Positions 9,052-16,692 of a stretch of 64,000 nt of DNA are shown here, one piece after another. This stretch comes from Paracoccaceae bacterium. GTDB taxonomy: Bacteria; Pseudomonadota; Alphaproteobacteria; Rhodobacterales; Rhodobacteraceae. The position numbers and the translations under genes are program-made. The notes below the pieces were generated by a model. The model ran no database searches. It was given only the letters and a program-made list of their open reading frames with translations, and was not told the DNA's origin. The DNA lies in the NCBI GenBank assembly GCA_028285485.1, contig JANQPC010000064.1, positions 62,001-126,000 on the forward strand, in the 5' to 3' direction. The stretch's first letter is position 1. Each line of letters begins with the position of its first letter.

Positions 9052-10136
9052 GCAGCGGCCTCGCGCCCGGCGCCGATCACCGCCACCACGCGGCGGCAGT
9101 CCGGTGCATCGCCCACGGTAATGCGCAGGCAGTTGGGCAGGTTGTAGCCCGCAACCTTGCGCACGAGGATGCCCTCGCCGCGCAGCCGCGCCTCGTTGGC
9201 ATTGGCCTCCTTTTCGCTAGCAAAGCGGGCGAGCACGAAGTTCGCATGGCTATCGTCGCAGCCAAGGCCGAGATCGCGCAACGCGCCCGTCAGCCAGGCC
9301 CGCAGCCGGGCATTTTCGCCGATATACCAGGCGGCATAGGCTTCATCGCGTACCGCCGCTTCGGCGGTCGCAAGCTGCGTGGCCGAAAGGTTGAAGGGCC
9401 CGCGCACGCGGTTGAGCACATCGATGATTACGCGGGGCGCATAGCCCCAGCCAATGCGCAGGCCGCCGAGGCCATAAAGCTTTGAAAACGTGCGGGTCAT
9501 CACCACGTTGTCGCGCGCCTCGACCAGCGCCGCCCCGCCATCATAGCCCGCCGCAAACTCCGCATAGGCGCCATCAAGCACCAGCAGGCATTCCGGCGGC
9601 AGGCCATCTGCAAGCCGCTCAAGTTCCACATTCGGCAGCATCGTGCCCGTGGGATTGGCCGGGTTTGCGATGAAAACAAGCCTTGTGCGCTCGGTCACCG
9701 CGGCAAGGATCGCGCCCACATCCACCACCCGCTCACGCTCGGCCACTTCAACGGGCGTTGCCCCTGCGGCGAGGGCCGAGATGCGATACATCGAAAAGCC
9801 ATGCTCGGTGATGATCACCTCGCAGCCCGGCCCCGCGTAGCATTGGCAGAGAAAGGCGATGATCTCGTCTGACCCCGCGCCGCAGATGATGCGATCGGGA
9901 TCAAGCCCGCGCACCGCACCAATCGCCGCGCGCAAGTCGGCGTGATCGGTGGCGGGGTAGCGATGCAGCGTTGCAGCCGTTTCCGCGAAGGCGGCCTGCG
10001 CCGCTTTGGAGGGCCCGAACGGATTTTCGTTCGAGCTGAGCTTGATCACCTGATCGCGCCCTTCCACGCGGCTTGCACCGCCCTGGTAGAGCTTGATCTC
10101 CATGATCCCGGGCTGCGGAGACGGGCTGCGCGTCAT
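9048..10136 (-). CDS. hisC: Histidinol-phosphate aminotransferase (possible dual aromatic aminotransferase)
   Basis: 362 residues from the ATG at 10134-10136, preceded by AAGGAAAGG at a good distance. A GTG seven codons upstream is possible but lies on the ribosome site itself. This is a class I/II PLP aminotransferase. [10 protein letters not shown] near the N-terminus and the PLP-lysine motif [13 protein letters not shown] are intact. HisC transfers an amino group from glutamate to imidazole-acetol phosphate, and many alphaproteobacterial HisC enzymes also act on phenylpyruvate and 4-hydroxyphenylpyruvate. The four-base overlap with tyrA supports a role in tyrosine/phenylalanine synthesis. 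No other his gene is nearby. Confidence 0.9.
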   Translation of the reverse strand: MTRSPSPQPGIMEIKLYQGGASRVEGRDQVIKLSSNENPFGPSKAAQAAFAETAATLHRYPATDHADLRAAIGAVRGLDPDRIICGAGSDEIIAFLCQCYAGPGCEVIITEHGFSMYRISALAAGATPVEVAERERVVDVGAILAAVTERTRLVFIANPANPTGTMLPNVELERLADGLPPECLLVLDGAYAEFAAGYDGGAALVEARDNVVMTRTFSKLYGLGGLRIGWGYAPRVIIDVLNRVRGPFNLSATQLATAEAAVRDEAYAAWYIGENARLRAWLTGALRDLGLGCDDSHANFVLARFASEKEANANEARLRGEGILVRKVAGYNLPNCLRITVGDAPDCRRVVAVIGAGREAAA

Positions 10137-10187
10137 CTCGGGGGGCCTTTCCTTCACCTGCGGCGTTCCGCATAGCGCGTGGCGCGC

Positions 10188-10595
10188 TCAAGAGCCAGCC
10201 TTGGCATCGAAGGCGGCGCGGGCGGCAAGGATCCGCGGCATATGGGTGTAGCCCCATTTCGCCATGATCTGTATCGGCTCCTGCACCGCCTCGCCCAGAT
10301 CGGTGAGACTGTAGGAGACAACGCGGGGAAACCCGCCCTTTTCGGCGCGTGACACCAGCCCATCGCGCTCTAGCGACCGCAGCACCTGGGTGAGCATCTT
10401 TTGCGAGATGTCGGGGATTTCGCGGCGCAGTTCGCCGAAGCGCAGCGGCCCGGCGGAAAGCCCGACCAAAATGAGGATGCTCCACTTGTCCCCGATGTGA
10501 TCCAGCACCTGGCGGATCGGGCAGGTCTCCGGGTCAAGCGGCGGCAGAACGCGCGGCCTCTCCCCGCTCACCTCGACGTGATCGCGTTTGCTCAT
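10188..10595 (-). CDS. HxlR/MarR-type winged-helix transcriptional regulator
   Basis: 135 residues from the ATG at 10593-10595. The core matches the HxlR family: CPIRQVLDHIGDKWSILIL, then LRFGELRREIPDISQKMLTQ (recognition helix) and the wing. One conserved Cys sits in the N-terminal segment (ETCPIRQ), a position used for redox or electrophile sensing in HxlR members such as YodB and QorR. An upstream in-frame ATG at 10632-10634 lies inside the palindrome that looks like the operator, so the downstream start is preferred. It is divergent from a Tat-exported metallo-hydrolase, its likely target. Confidence 0.85.
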   Translation of the reverse strand: MSKRDHVEVSGERPRVLPPLDPETCPIRQVLDHIGDKWSILILVGLSAGPLRFGELRREIPDISQKMLTQVLRSLERDGLVSRAEKGGFPRVVSYSLTDLGEAVQEPIQIMAKWGYTHMPRILAARAAFDAKAGS

Positions 10596-10622
10596 GGTTA
10601 CCAAAAAGTGCCTTCTCGCCAG

Positions 10623-10647
10623 CGTTAGTTTCATGTGGATACTAACG
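10623..10647. promoter_or_regulatory. Probable HxlR operator between divergent genes
   Basis: A perfect inverted repeat with half-sites CGTTAGT (10623-10629) and ACTAACG (10641-10647) separated by 11 bases. The symmetry and spacing suit a dimeric winged-helix regulator. It lies 28 bases upstream of the regulator start and 33 bases upstream of the hydrolase start, so it could control both. Assignment to the adjacent regulator is inference. Confidence 0.6.
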
Positions 10648-10679
10648 AGCCATTCGCCTCTCGCAATGGAGTTTTTTGG

Positions 10680-11546
10680 ATGTTCCTACTCAATCGCCGC
10701 ACCTTTCTGCAAACCACCGCCGCGGGGGCCGCGCTTGGCCTGCCCGCCCAAGCCGCGCCATCCTCGGTGGATGTGTTCACCGCTTCGCCCATGGGCGCCT
10801 TCGTCGATTCGGTGGTTGTTGTCGGGGATGAGGCCGCGCTTGTGATCGATGCGCAGCTGACCCAGGCTGATGCCACCCAACTCGCCGATCAGATCGCGGC
10901 CACGGGGCGGCGGCTGGAAACGGTGTTCATCACTCACATCCACCCCGATCACCTGATGGGGATTGCAGTGCTGAACCAGCGCTTCTCCAGCGTGAACTAC
11001 TTGGCACACCCGGCAATTGCCGAGATCCTGGCCCAGATGGGGAACGGGATGTTTGAAAACCTCAAAGGCAATCTCGGATATGCCGGCGGCGATAGCTGGG
11101 TGCCCCCCGCGCCCCTTGACGGGCCATTGGAACTGGAAGGGGAGGCATTCGAGGTTCTCGGCCCTCTCCACGGCGATACGCCTCTGATCACGCCGGTGTC
11201 GCTGCCCCAGTTCGATACGCTTGTGGCCTCAGATATCGTTTACAATGGTGTTGATCTCTGGCTAGCCGAAACTGTGACGGATGAGGCCTTTGCGGGCTGG
11301 CGCAGCGCGCTCGATACGCTTGAGGCGCGGCCCGAGGGCACGATCATCCCCGGCCATAAGGGCGCAGGTACGGTTGATGACCGAAGCGGAATTACCCACA
11401 CGCGCGCCACGCTCGATGGCTGGGAGGAGGCGCTTGCCTCGGCATCTGACCGTGCGAGCCTTGCCCAGGCGATGCAGGAGATCCTCGGGATGGATCCGCA
11501 GAGCTTCTTTGCACAGAACGCGCTGAACGCAGTCTACCCCGAATAA
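10680..11546 (+). CDS. Tat-exported MBL-fold metallo-hydrolase
   Basis: 288 residues from an ATG with GGAG eight bases upstream. The N-terminus NRRTFLQTTAAGAALGLPAQA is a twin-arginine signal, so a folded, metal-loaded enzyme is expected in the periplasm. The metallo-beta-lactamase motif THIHPDH (His86, His88, Asp90, His91) and a later GHKGAG His provide metal ligands. The substrate is unknown; relatives include quorum-quenching lactonases, glyoxalase II-like enzymes and detoxifying hydrolases. It is divergently transcribed from the HxlR-type regulator, which suggests induction by a toxic or electrophilic compound. A strong bidirectional terminator follows. Confidence 0.85.
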   Translation: MFLLNRRTFLQTTAAGAALGLPAQAAPSSVDVFTASPMGAFVDSVVVVGDEAALVIDAQLTQADATQLADQIAATGRRLETVFITHIHPDHLMGIAVLNQRFSSVNYLAHPAIAEILAQMGNGMFENLKGNLGYAGGDSWVPPAPLDGPLELEGEAFEVLGPLHGDTPLITPVSLPQFDTLVASDIVYNGVDLWLAETVTDEAFAGWRSALDTLEARPEGTIIPGHKGAGTVDDRSGITHTRATLDGWEEALASASDRASLAQAMQEILGMDPQSFFAQNALNAVYPE

Positions 11547-11552
11547 CGAAAC

Positions 11553-11580
11553 GGGCCGCGATGGCATTCCATCGCGGCCC
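11553..11580. terminator. Bidirectional hairpin terminator
   Basis: A perfect 12-base stem (GGGCCGCGATGG / CCATCGCGGCCC) with loop CATT lies between the convergent hydrolase and rpsD genes. There is no long T run, but the stem is very stable and the position is exactly at both 3' ends. Confidence 0.75.
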
Positions 11581-11603
11581 GAAATCCAATTGCGCGCGAA
11601 GAC

Positions 11604-12224
11604 TTAGTTCTGCGCGTAGTATTCGATCACGAGGTTTGGCTCCATCATCACCGGGTAGGGCACATCGCCCAGCGCCGGGGTGCGCGTGAAGGTGGCCGTC
11701 ATCTTCGAATGATCCGCCTCGATGTAATCGGGCACGTCGCGTTCAGGCAATTGCGTGGCTTCCAGCACCACCGCTAGCTGCTTGGATCGGTCGCGCACCT
11801 CTACAACATCGCCTTCCTTCACACGGTAGGAGGAGATGTTGACGCGCTTGCCGTTCACCAGCACATGGCCGTGGTTCACGAATTGGCGGGCGGCAAACAT
11901 CGTGGCCACGAATTTCGCGCGGTAAACCACGGCGTCCAGACGGCGTTCGAGCAGGCCGATGAGGTTTTCACCGGTGTCGCCCTTCACCCGCTCGGCCTCG
12001 GCAAAGATGCGGCGGAACTGCTTTTCCGTCAGATCGCCGTAGTAGCCCTTGAGCTTCTGCTTGGCGCGCAGCTGGGTGCCAAAATCCGAAAGCTTGCCCT
12101 TGCGGCGCTGGCCGTGCTGGCCGGGGCCGTACTCGCGGCGGTTCACGGGGGATTTGGGGCGGCCCCAGATGTTTTCGCCCATCCGGCGATCGATCTTGTA
12201 CTTGGCAGACGTGCGTTTGGTCAC
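11604..12224 (-). CDS. rpsD: 30S ribosomal protein S4
   Basis: 206 residues, the normal length for S4, starting at GTG 12222-12224 behind AAGGAGA. S4 binds 16S rRNA early in small-subunit assembly. It has the N-terminal [20 protein letters not shown] region and the S4 RNA-binding domain ([20 protein letters not shown], then [14 protein letters not shown]). It stands alone here, as is usual in alphaproteobacteria, rather than in the alpha operon. Its own promoter and a leader hairpin lie directly upstream. Confidence 0.97.
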   Translation of the reverse strand: MTKRTSAKYKIDRRMGENIWGRPKSPVNRREYGPGQHGQRRKGKLSDFGTQLRAKQKLKGYYGDLTEKQFRRIFAEAERVKGDTGENLIGLLERRLDAVVYRAKFVATMFAARQFVNHGHVLVNGKRVNISSYRVKEGDVVEVRDRSKQLAVVLEATQLPERDVPDYIEADHSKMTATFTRTPALGDVPYPVMMEPNLVIEYYAQN

Positions 12225-12246
12225 GGCTGATCTCCTTCGCAAAAGC

Positions 12247-12262
12247 GCCGCCCGGGGGCGGC
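12247..12262 (-). promoter_or_regulatory. Leader hairpin just upstream of the rpsD ribosome site
   Basis: On the minus strand a seven-base GC stem (GCCGCCC/GGGCGGC), extended by flanking AAAGC/GCTTTT pairs, ends about five bases before the AAGGAG of rpsD. It resembles an intrinsic terminator or a ribosome-access switch. S4 autoregulates its own synthesis in other bacteria, so an autoregulatory leader is possible but unproven. Confidence 0.45.
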
Positions 12263-12338
12263 TTTGAAGGGCGTTGTCCTCTCCCTTACGGGCGACAGGC
12301 ATCCCCTTGCGGGGGCCACCAACACCAATGAGCGCGCG

Positions 12339-12366
12339 CTTATACGCGGGTTTTTGCGGGAGTCAA
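12339..12366 (-). promoter_or_regulatory. rpsD: Sigma-70-type promoter for rpsD
   Basis: On the minus strand TTGACT (-35, bases 12366-12361) and TATAAG (-10, bases 12344-12339) are separated by 16 bases. The site begins just after the stop of the upstream permease gene, giving rpsD an independent promoter and a leader of roughly 100 bases. Confidence 0.7.
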
Positions 12367-12371
12367 CGGGC

Positions 12372-13172
12372 TCAGGGCCGGGCTGCGCCGAGCCGGGAGA
12401 GAAGCCGCGCGAAGGCAATCACGAGAAAGAGCGCGGGCAGCATTGACAGCGCGCCGAGCGTTATCCCGGCGCCAGAGCCGGTGCCCAGCATTTGCAGGCC
12501 GTGCATGACCGTCCAGTTCTGCCCATCAACCGTGATCATCAACGGCCAGAGATACTGGTTCCAGCCCCAGATAAAGCTGATCAGGCCCACGGCCGCGATA
12601 GGCGTGGCGGAAAGCGGCACCGCGAAATCCTTCAGAAACCGCCAGGGGCCCGCCGCATCAAGCCGCGCGGCCTCGAAATACTCCGGCGGCAGGGTGCGCA
12701 GGTGCTGGCGGAAGACGAGGGTGCCAAGCGCCAGCGGCAGCACCGGCAGGATCATCCCAACCCGCGTATTGATAAGCCCCAGCGCATTCACCGCATCAAA
12801 GGTGGCGAGCATCCGTGCCTCGATGGGGAAGTAAAGCGTTGCCAGGGTGATCCAGAACCAGAGCCGCGCGCGGGTGGCGAACACCATCGCATAGGCCGCA
12901 AGGAAAGCCACCGCCGTTGTAGCAAAGGCAACCCCCGCTCCGAGAACCGCGGATGTTCCCAACATATTGGCAAGTCCGGGCGTGCGCGCCCGTTCCAGCA
13001 CAACAGCGAGCCGCGCCAGGTTTTCACCGAAATCGGCGCCCGGGAATACCGTCAACCCGCCACGCCCGCCAAGGCCCTCGCCATGGGTGGCCGCGACGGC
13101 AAGCAGCAGCACCGGCCCGCACAACACGAAGACGCCGGCCAGCAGCACGAAATGATCCAAAACGCGGCGCAC
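12372..13172 (-). CDS. Orphan UgpE-like ABC transporter permease (glycerol-3-phosphate/carbohydrate type)
   Basis: 266 residues from the GTG at 13170-13172 with GGAAGA upstream; longer starts exist but add a non-membrane Arg-rich segment. About six membrane helices are visible. The EAA loop EAARLDAAGPWRFLKDFAVPL and the segment FIWGWNQYLWPLMI closely match UgpE, the second permease of the sn-glycerol-3-phosphate importer. A working importer needs UgpA, an ATPase and a binding protein, and none is adjacent: upstream is divergent phoX and downstream is rpsD. A plausible Pho box in the divergent region supports phosphate-starvation control. Either its partners are encoded elsewhere or it is a remnant of a ugp locus. 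Confidence 0.82.
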   Translation of the reverse strand: MRRVLDHFVLLAGVFVLCGPVLLLAVAATHGEGLGGRGGLTVFPGADFGENLARLAVVLERARTPGLANMLGTSAVLGAGVAFATTAVAFLAAYAMVFATRARLWFWITLATLYFPIEARMLATFDAVNALGLINTRVGMILPVLPLALGTLVFRQHLRTLPPEYFEAARLDAAGPWRFLKDFAVPLSATPIAAVGLISFIWGWNQYLWPLMITVDGQNWTVMHGLQMLGTGSGAGITLGALSMLPALFLVIAFARLLSRLGAARP

Positions 13173-13278
13173 GGTGCGTCTTCCGGTGGTTATGGGCCGC
13201 CATGGGCCCGGGCGCGCGAGCCTAGCGATGCCCAACTCAGGCGCAAGCCCGCGCATATGCATGGCCGGGCGGCGCGCG

Positions 13279-13296
13279 CTGTCACGAATCTGTTGC
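13279..13296. promoter_or_regulatory. Probable Pho box (PhoB site) between the UgpE-like gene and phoX
   Basis: CTGTCAC, four bases (GAAT), then CTGTTGC: two seven-base direct repeats with an 11-base period, matching the known PhoB consensus CTGTCAT-N4-CTGTCAT in the first repeat at six of seven positions and in the CTGT core of the second. It lies about 110 bases from each divergent start. Both neighbouring products are phosphate-scavenging families, which strengthens the call. Confidence 0.6.
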
Positions 13297-13410
13297 CCGG
13301 ATTTGCAAAAACCGCGCACAATAAGGCTTCCGCACCAAGAGGCGTGTCCGCACAGCCCCCGCGGAAGCTTTTCTGAGCCAGAGCTTTTTCAACCAGCCAG
13401 GGATGTATTC

Positions 13411-15429
13411 ATGAAACGCAACGAGATCATAAACGACGCAGAAATCTGCAACAAAGCCGAAGCGTTCGAGGCGTTCGACGATATTCCGACGAACCCCCAC
13501 CTTGGAAACACCATCGGCGATGTGATCAACCGCCGCTATGGCCGCCGCGAGGTTCTGCGCGGGGCGCTAGGCGTTTCTGCCGCAACCGCGCTTTTCGGCA
13601 CCTCCGCCCTGATCGCGCCGAAGCAGGCCGCCGCCGCCGCGGGCGATCGCTTCAGCTTTGATGAGCTGCAGTGGGGCAACGATGTGAATCACCACATTGC
13701 CGAGGGCTACGATGCCAAGGTGCTTCTGCGCTGGGGCGATCCGATCACCGCGGATGCCGAGCCCTTCGACCCGATGAACCAGAGCGCCGAAAAGCAATCC
13801 AAGCAGTTCGGCTACAACAACGACTATGTTGGGTTTGCCGAGATCGAGCCGGGCCGCGGCATGCTGTGCGTGAACCACGAATACACCAATGAAGAGGTGA
13901 TGTTCCCCGGCCTTGGCCGGCAGGATCGCGACGGTTTTCAGGGCATGACGAAAGAGATCGTCGATATCGAGATGGCCGCGCATGGCGGCTCGGTGGTTGA
14001 GATCGCCAAGGGCGATGCCGGATGGGAAGTTGTGCTCGACAGCCCCCGCAACCGCCGCATCACGGCGCTTGAGACGGAGATGACCTTCTCTGGCCCTGCC
14101 GCCGGCCACGACCGGATGAAAACCAATGCCGATCCAGGCGGCATGGCGGTGATCGGTACGATCAACAACTGCGCGGGCGGGATGACCCCCTGGGGCACCT
14201 ACCTCCTCGCCGAAGAGAACTTCCACGGGTATTTCTGGACAGACGTGGTGGATGGAGACGGCGATCCCGATGTTTCGGCCCAGCCCGAGGCGGCTTCGAT
14301 GGAACGCTACGGGGTTCCGGGCCGCTGGTACGCCTGGGGCCAGTACCATGACCGCTTCAATATCGACAAAGAGCCGAACGAGCCCAACCGCTTCGGCTAT
14401 ATCGTCGAGGTTGATCCGATGAACCCCGATGCGACGCCGATCAAGCACACGGCACTGGGCCGGTTCCGCCACGAAGGGGCGGAAACCATCGTGGCCTCAG
14501 ATGGCAAGCTTGTCATCTATTCGGGCGACGATAACCGCTTCGATTACCTCTACAAATGGGTGTCGGCAGGTACGGTAAGCGACGAGACCGCCGTGTTCGG
14601 CTCGCCCCTCCTTTCTGAAGGCACGCTCTACGTTGCCCTCTTCAACGATGACGGCACGATCGATTGGCTGCCGATGATCCATGGCGAGGGGCCTCTGACG
14701 GCCGAGAACGGCTTCAACAGCCAGGCCGACATCGCGATCGACACGCGCCTTGCGGCTGATCTGCTGGGCGCCACGCCGATGGACCGGCCGGAAGATGCAC
14801 AGCCCCGGGGCGACGGCACCACCTACGTCATGCTCACCAACAACACCCGCCGCGAACCTGGTGACGAGAACGCGGCGAACCCGCGGGCCGATAACGCCTT
14901 CGGCCATATCATCGAGATCAAGGAAGAGGGCGGCAACCACTCTGCCGCGACCGGCACCTGGGATATCCTCGTGAAATGCGGGGATCCCACTATTGCGGCT
15001 GTTGGCGCCCAGTGGAACCCCGAGACATCGGAAAACGGTTGGTTCGGCTCGCCCGACAACTGCGCGATCGATGCCGATGGCCGGCTCTGGATCTCCACCG
15101 ATCAGGGCGGCAACTGGGGCAAGACGGGCAAATCCGACGGGCTCTACTCGCTGGAAACCGAAGGCGCGCTGCGCGGGCATTCGAAGCTCTTCTTCCGCTG
15201 CCCCGTGGGGGCGGAACTCTGCGGGCCCTACTTCGCTGAAGAGGGCGAAACGCTTTTCCTTGCGGTGCAGCACCCGGGCACAGACGGCACATCGGATTTC
15301 GCGGGCTTTGAGCGCGCGTCAACCTTCGAAGATCCCGCCACGCGCTGGCCGGATTTCCAGGATGGCATCCCGCCGCGCCCCTCGGTTGTGGTGGTGACAA
15401 AGGCTGGCGGCGGCAAGATCGCCGTCTGA
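13411..15429 (+). CDS. phoX: Alkaline phosphatase, PhoX family, Tat-exported
   Basis: 672 residues from the ATG at 13411 behind AGGGA. An N-terminal leader of about 40 residues precedes the twin-arginine motif YGRREVLRG (residues 43-51) and a hydrophobic stretch ending in Ala residues, so it is exported folded through Tat. The body is the DUF839/PhoX beta-propeller, with acidic calcium-binding loops and a conserved C-terminal region (WFGSPDNCAIDADG, STDQGGNWGK). PhoX enzymes are Ca2+/Fe3+-dependent phosphomonoesterases in the periplasm that release phosphate from organic phosphates; they are common in marine Roseobacter relatives and induced by phosphate starvation. A candidate Pho box lies upstream and a clear terminator follows. 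Confidence 0.92.
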   Translation: MKRNEIINDAEICNKAEAFEAFDDIPTNPHLGNTIGDVINRRYGRREVLRGALGVSAATALFGTSALIAPKQAAAAAGDRFSFDELQWGNDVNHHIAEGYDAKVLLRWGDPITADAEPFDPMNQSAEKQSKQFGYNNDYVGFAEIEPGRGMLCVNHEYTNEEVMFPGLGRQDRDGFQGMTKEIVDIEMAAHGGSVVEIAKGDAGWEVVLDSPRNRRITALETEMTFSGPAAGHDRMKTNADPGGMAVIGTINNCAGGMTPWGTYLLAEENFHGYFWTDVVDGDGDPDVSAQPEAASMERYGVPGRWYAWGQYHDRFNIDKEPNEPNRFGYIVEVDPMNPDATPIKHTALGRFRHEGAETIVASDGKLVIYSGDDNRFDYLYKWVSAGTVSDETAVFGSPLLSEGTLYVALFNDDGTIDWLPMIHGEGPLTAENGFNSQADIAIDTRLAADLLGATPMDRPEDAQPRGDGTTYVMLTNNTRREPGDENAANPRADNAFGHIIEIKEEGGNHSAATGTWDILVKCGDPTIAAVGAQWNPETSENGWFGSPDNCAIDADGRLWISTDQGGNWGKTGKSDGLYSLETEGALRGHSKLFFRCPVGAELCGPYFAEEGETLFLAVQHPGTDGTSDFAGFERASTFEDPATRWPDFQDGIPPRPSVVVVTKAGGGKIAV

Positions 15430-15457
15430 TCCGGGCCTCTGGGCATGAAACTGGAAG

Positions 15458-15485
15458 CGGCGGGCCCGGCCCGCCGTTTTCTTCT
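15458..15485 (+). terminator. Rho-independent terminator of phoX
   Basis: Perfect eight-base stem CGGCGGGC/GCCCGCCG with a three-base loop, followed directly by TTTTCTTCT. It is placed 28 bases after the phoX stop. Confidence 0.85.
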
Positions 15486-15497
15486 CCGCCGCTCGGG

Positions 15498-16550
15498 TTA
15501 AGCGAAGGCGGCCGCCTCGTGGCACAAAAGCGCGGCCTCGGGCTTGGACAATTCGCGCCGCGCCGCCGCGCCGTAGCCATGGGGATCAGCCTCGATCCCG
15601 GGCATGATCGCCGAGAGGCGCGCGCGCTGCCCGGGCTCCACCGTCGCCAGATCGGTGCTGGCGGGGTGAAAGCTTTCCGTCTCCACCCCGTTCGCCCAAA
15701 CGATGTGGTGGCGCGGCAGAAGAAGGTGCACATAAGTCACCTCCCGCAACCCGTGGTCGCGGCCAACGCTGCGATCGTTGATCAGGTCTTCGGCGGCCAC
15801 CAGCACTTCATCGGTGTTGAACAACGCCTGCGCCACCGCCCCCTGCACCAGCACCTTGTGGCGCGGGGAGACGACGAGATCGCCCTTGGGATCATCATTG
15901 CCGAGCGCGCCGTCGCGGATGCGCACGGGCCGCAGTTCCGGCATCGCGTATAGCCTGGCGCCCGTCATCCGGCGCGCGCCGATCCACACGATCTCCTGCT
16001 GCCCGCCATCCTTTGTATCGATCCAGTCGCCTTCGCGCAGATCCTCGACCGGGCGATCACCCTCGGGCGTGCGCAGAAGGGTACCGGGGGTGAAGCAGAT
16101 CACGCCGGTGGGGCTATCCGTCATCACATTGGTTTCGGGCTTGGGTTCGATACCGCGGGCGACCCAGAGATCGGTATTGGCCGGGGGCAGCGGGCCGGTT
16201 GAAATCAAAAGCGGCCGCGCGGCTTCGGGCACGCCAACGAGCATCAGCGTGTAGGCGCCGATGCCGTCTGTAACCGTGAAGCTTTCGCCCAGAAGCGCCT
16301 CGCCGAACCCGCAGCCTTCCTGTGCGCGCACCGGCGGCAACGTCGCCCCAAGAAGGCGGCGCGCGGCGCGGGCGGCCTCTGCATGCAGATCGCCTGCGCC
16401 CTCCGCGCCGCCAAGGCTCAGCGGCATCGCCTCGCCCCACCAGCGCCACTGCGCCCCAAGTTCCAGCGCCCCCACCGGGGCGCCGCATAGCCCATCGATC
16501 TCCGTCTGCGCCCAGGAAAGGACGAAGGTTCCAGAGTTGCCCGCCACCAT
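15498..16550 (-). CDS. Hint domain-containing protein
   Basis: 350 residues. The middle (about residues 150-300) is a Hint_2 domain: it begins CFTPGTLLRTPEGDRPVEDLREGD, the typical Cys-start A block with PVEDL, and has the later block VSPRHKVLVQG plus HLLLPRHHIVWANGVETESF. The N-terminal 145 residues are not recognised. Hint domains self-cleave in inteins and hedgehog proteins. The Rhodobacterales Hint_2 group is abundant and often accompanies calcium-binding repeat proteins, but its function is unknown. There is no signal peptide and no RTX repeat. The gene stands alone between phoX (convergent) and the ribonucleotide reductase gene, with an AT-rich upstream segment (16565-16595) that could hold its promoter. 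Confidence 0.8.
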   Translation of the reverse strand: MVAGNSGTFVLSWAQTEIDGLCGAPVGALELGAQWRWWGEAMPLSLGGAEGAGDLHAEAARAARRLLGATLPPVRAQEGCGFGEALLGESFTVTDGIGAYTLMLVGVPEAARPLLISTGPLPPANTDLWVARGIEPKPETNVMTDSPTGVICFTPGTLLRTPEGDRPVEDLREGDWIDTKDGGQQEIVWIGARRMTGARLYAMPELRPVRIRDGALGNDDPKGDLVVSPRHKVLVQGAVAQALFNTDEVLVAAEDLINDRSVGRDHGLREVTYVHLLLPRHHIVWANGVETESFHPASTDLATVEPGQRARLSAIMPGIEADPHGYGAAARRELSKPEAALLCHEAAAFA

Positions 16551-16692
16551 GACTCTGACCTGCTCTTTGGTTTTTTGTTTTTATCTCATTACCCTAGGCG
16601 CATAGCAGAGTCTGGGGGAGTTGGGAATCCCCGATACAAGATTTTGTGGCCAAGCGTTGCCCGGGGGCCCGATAGGGGCCAGCGCCGATGCG

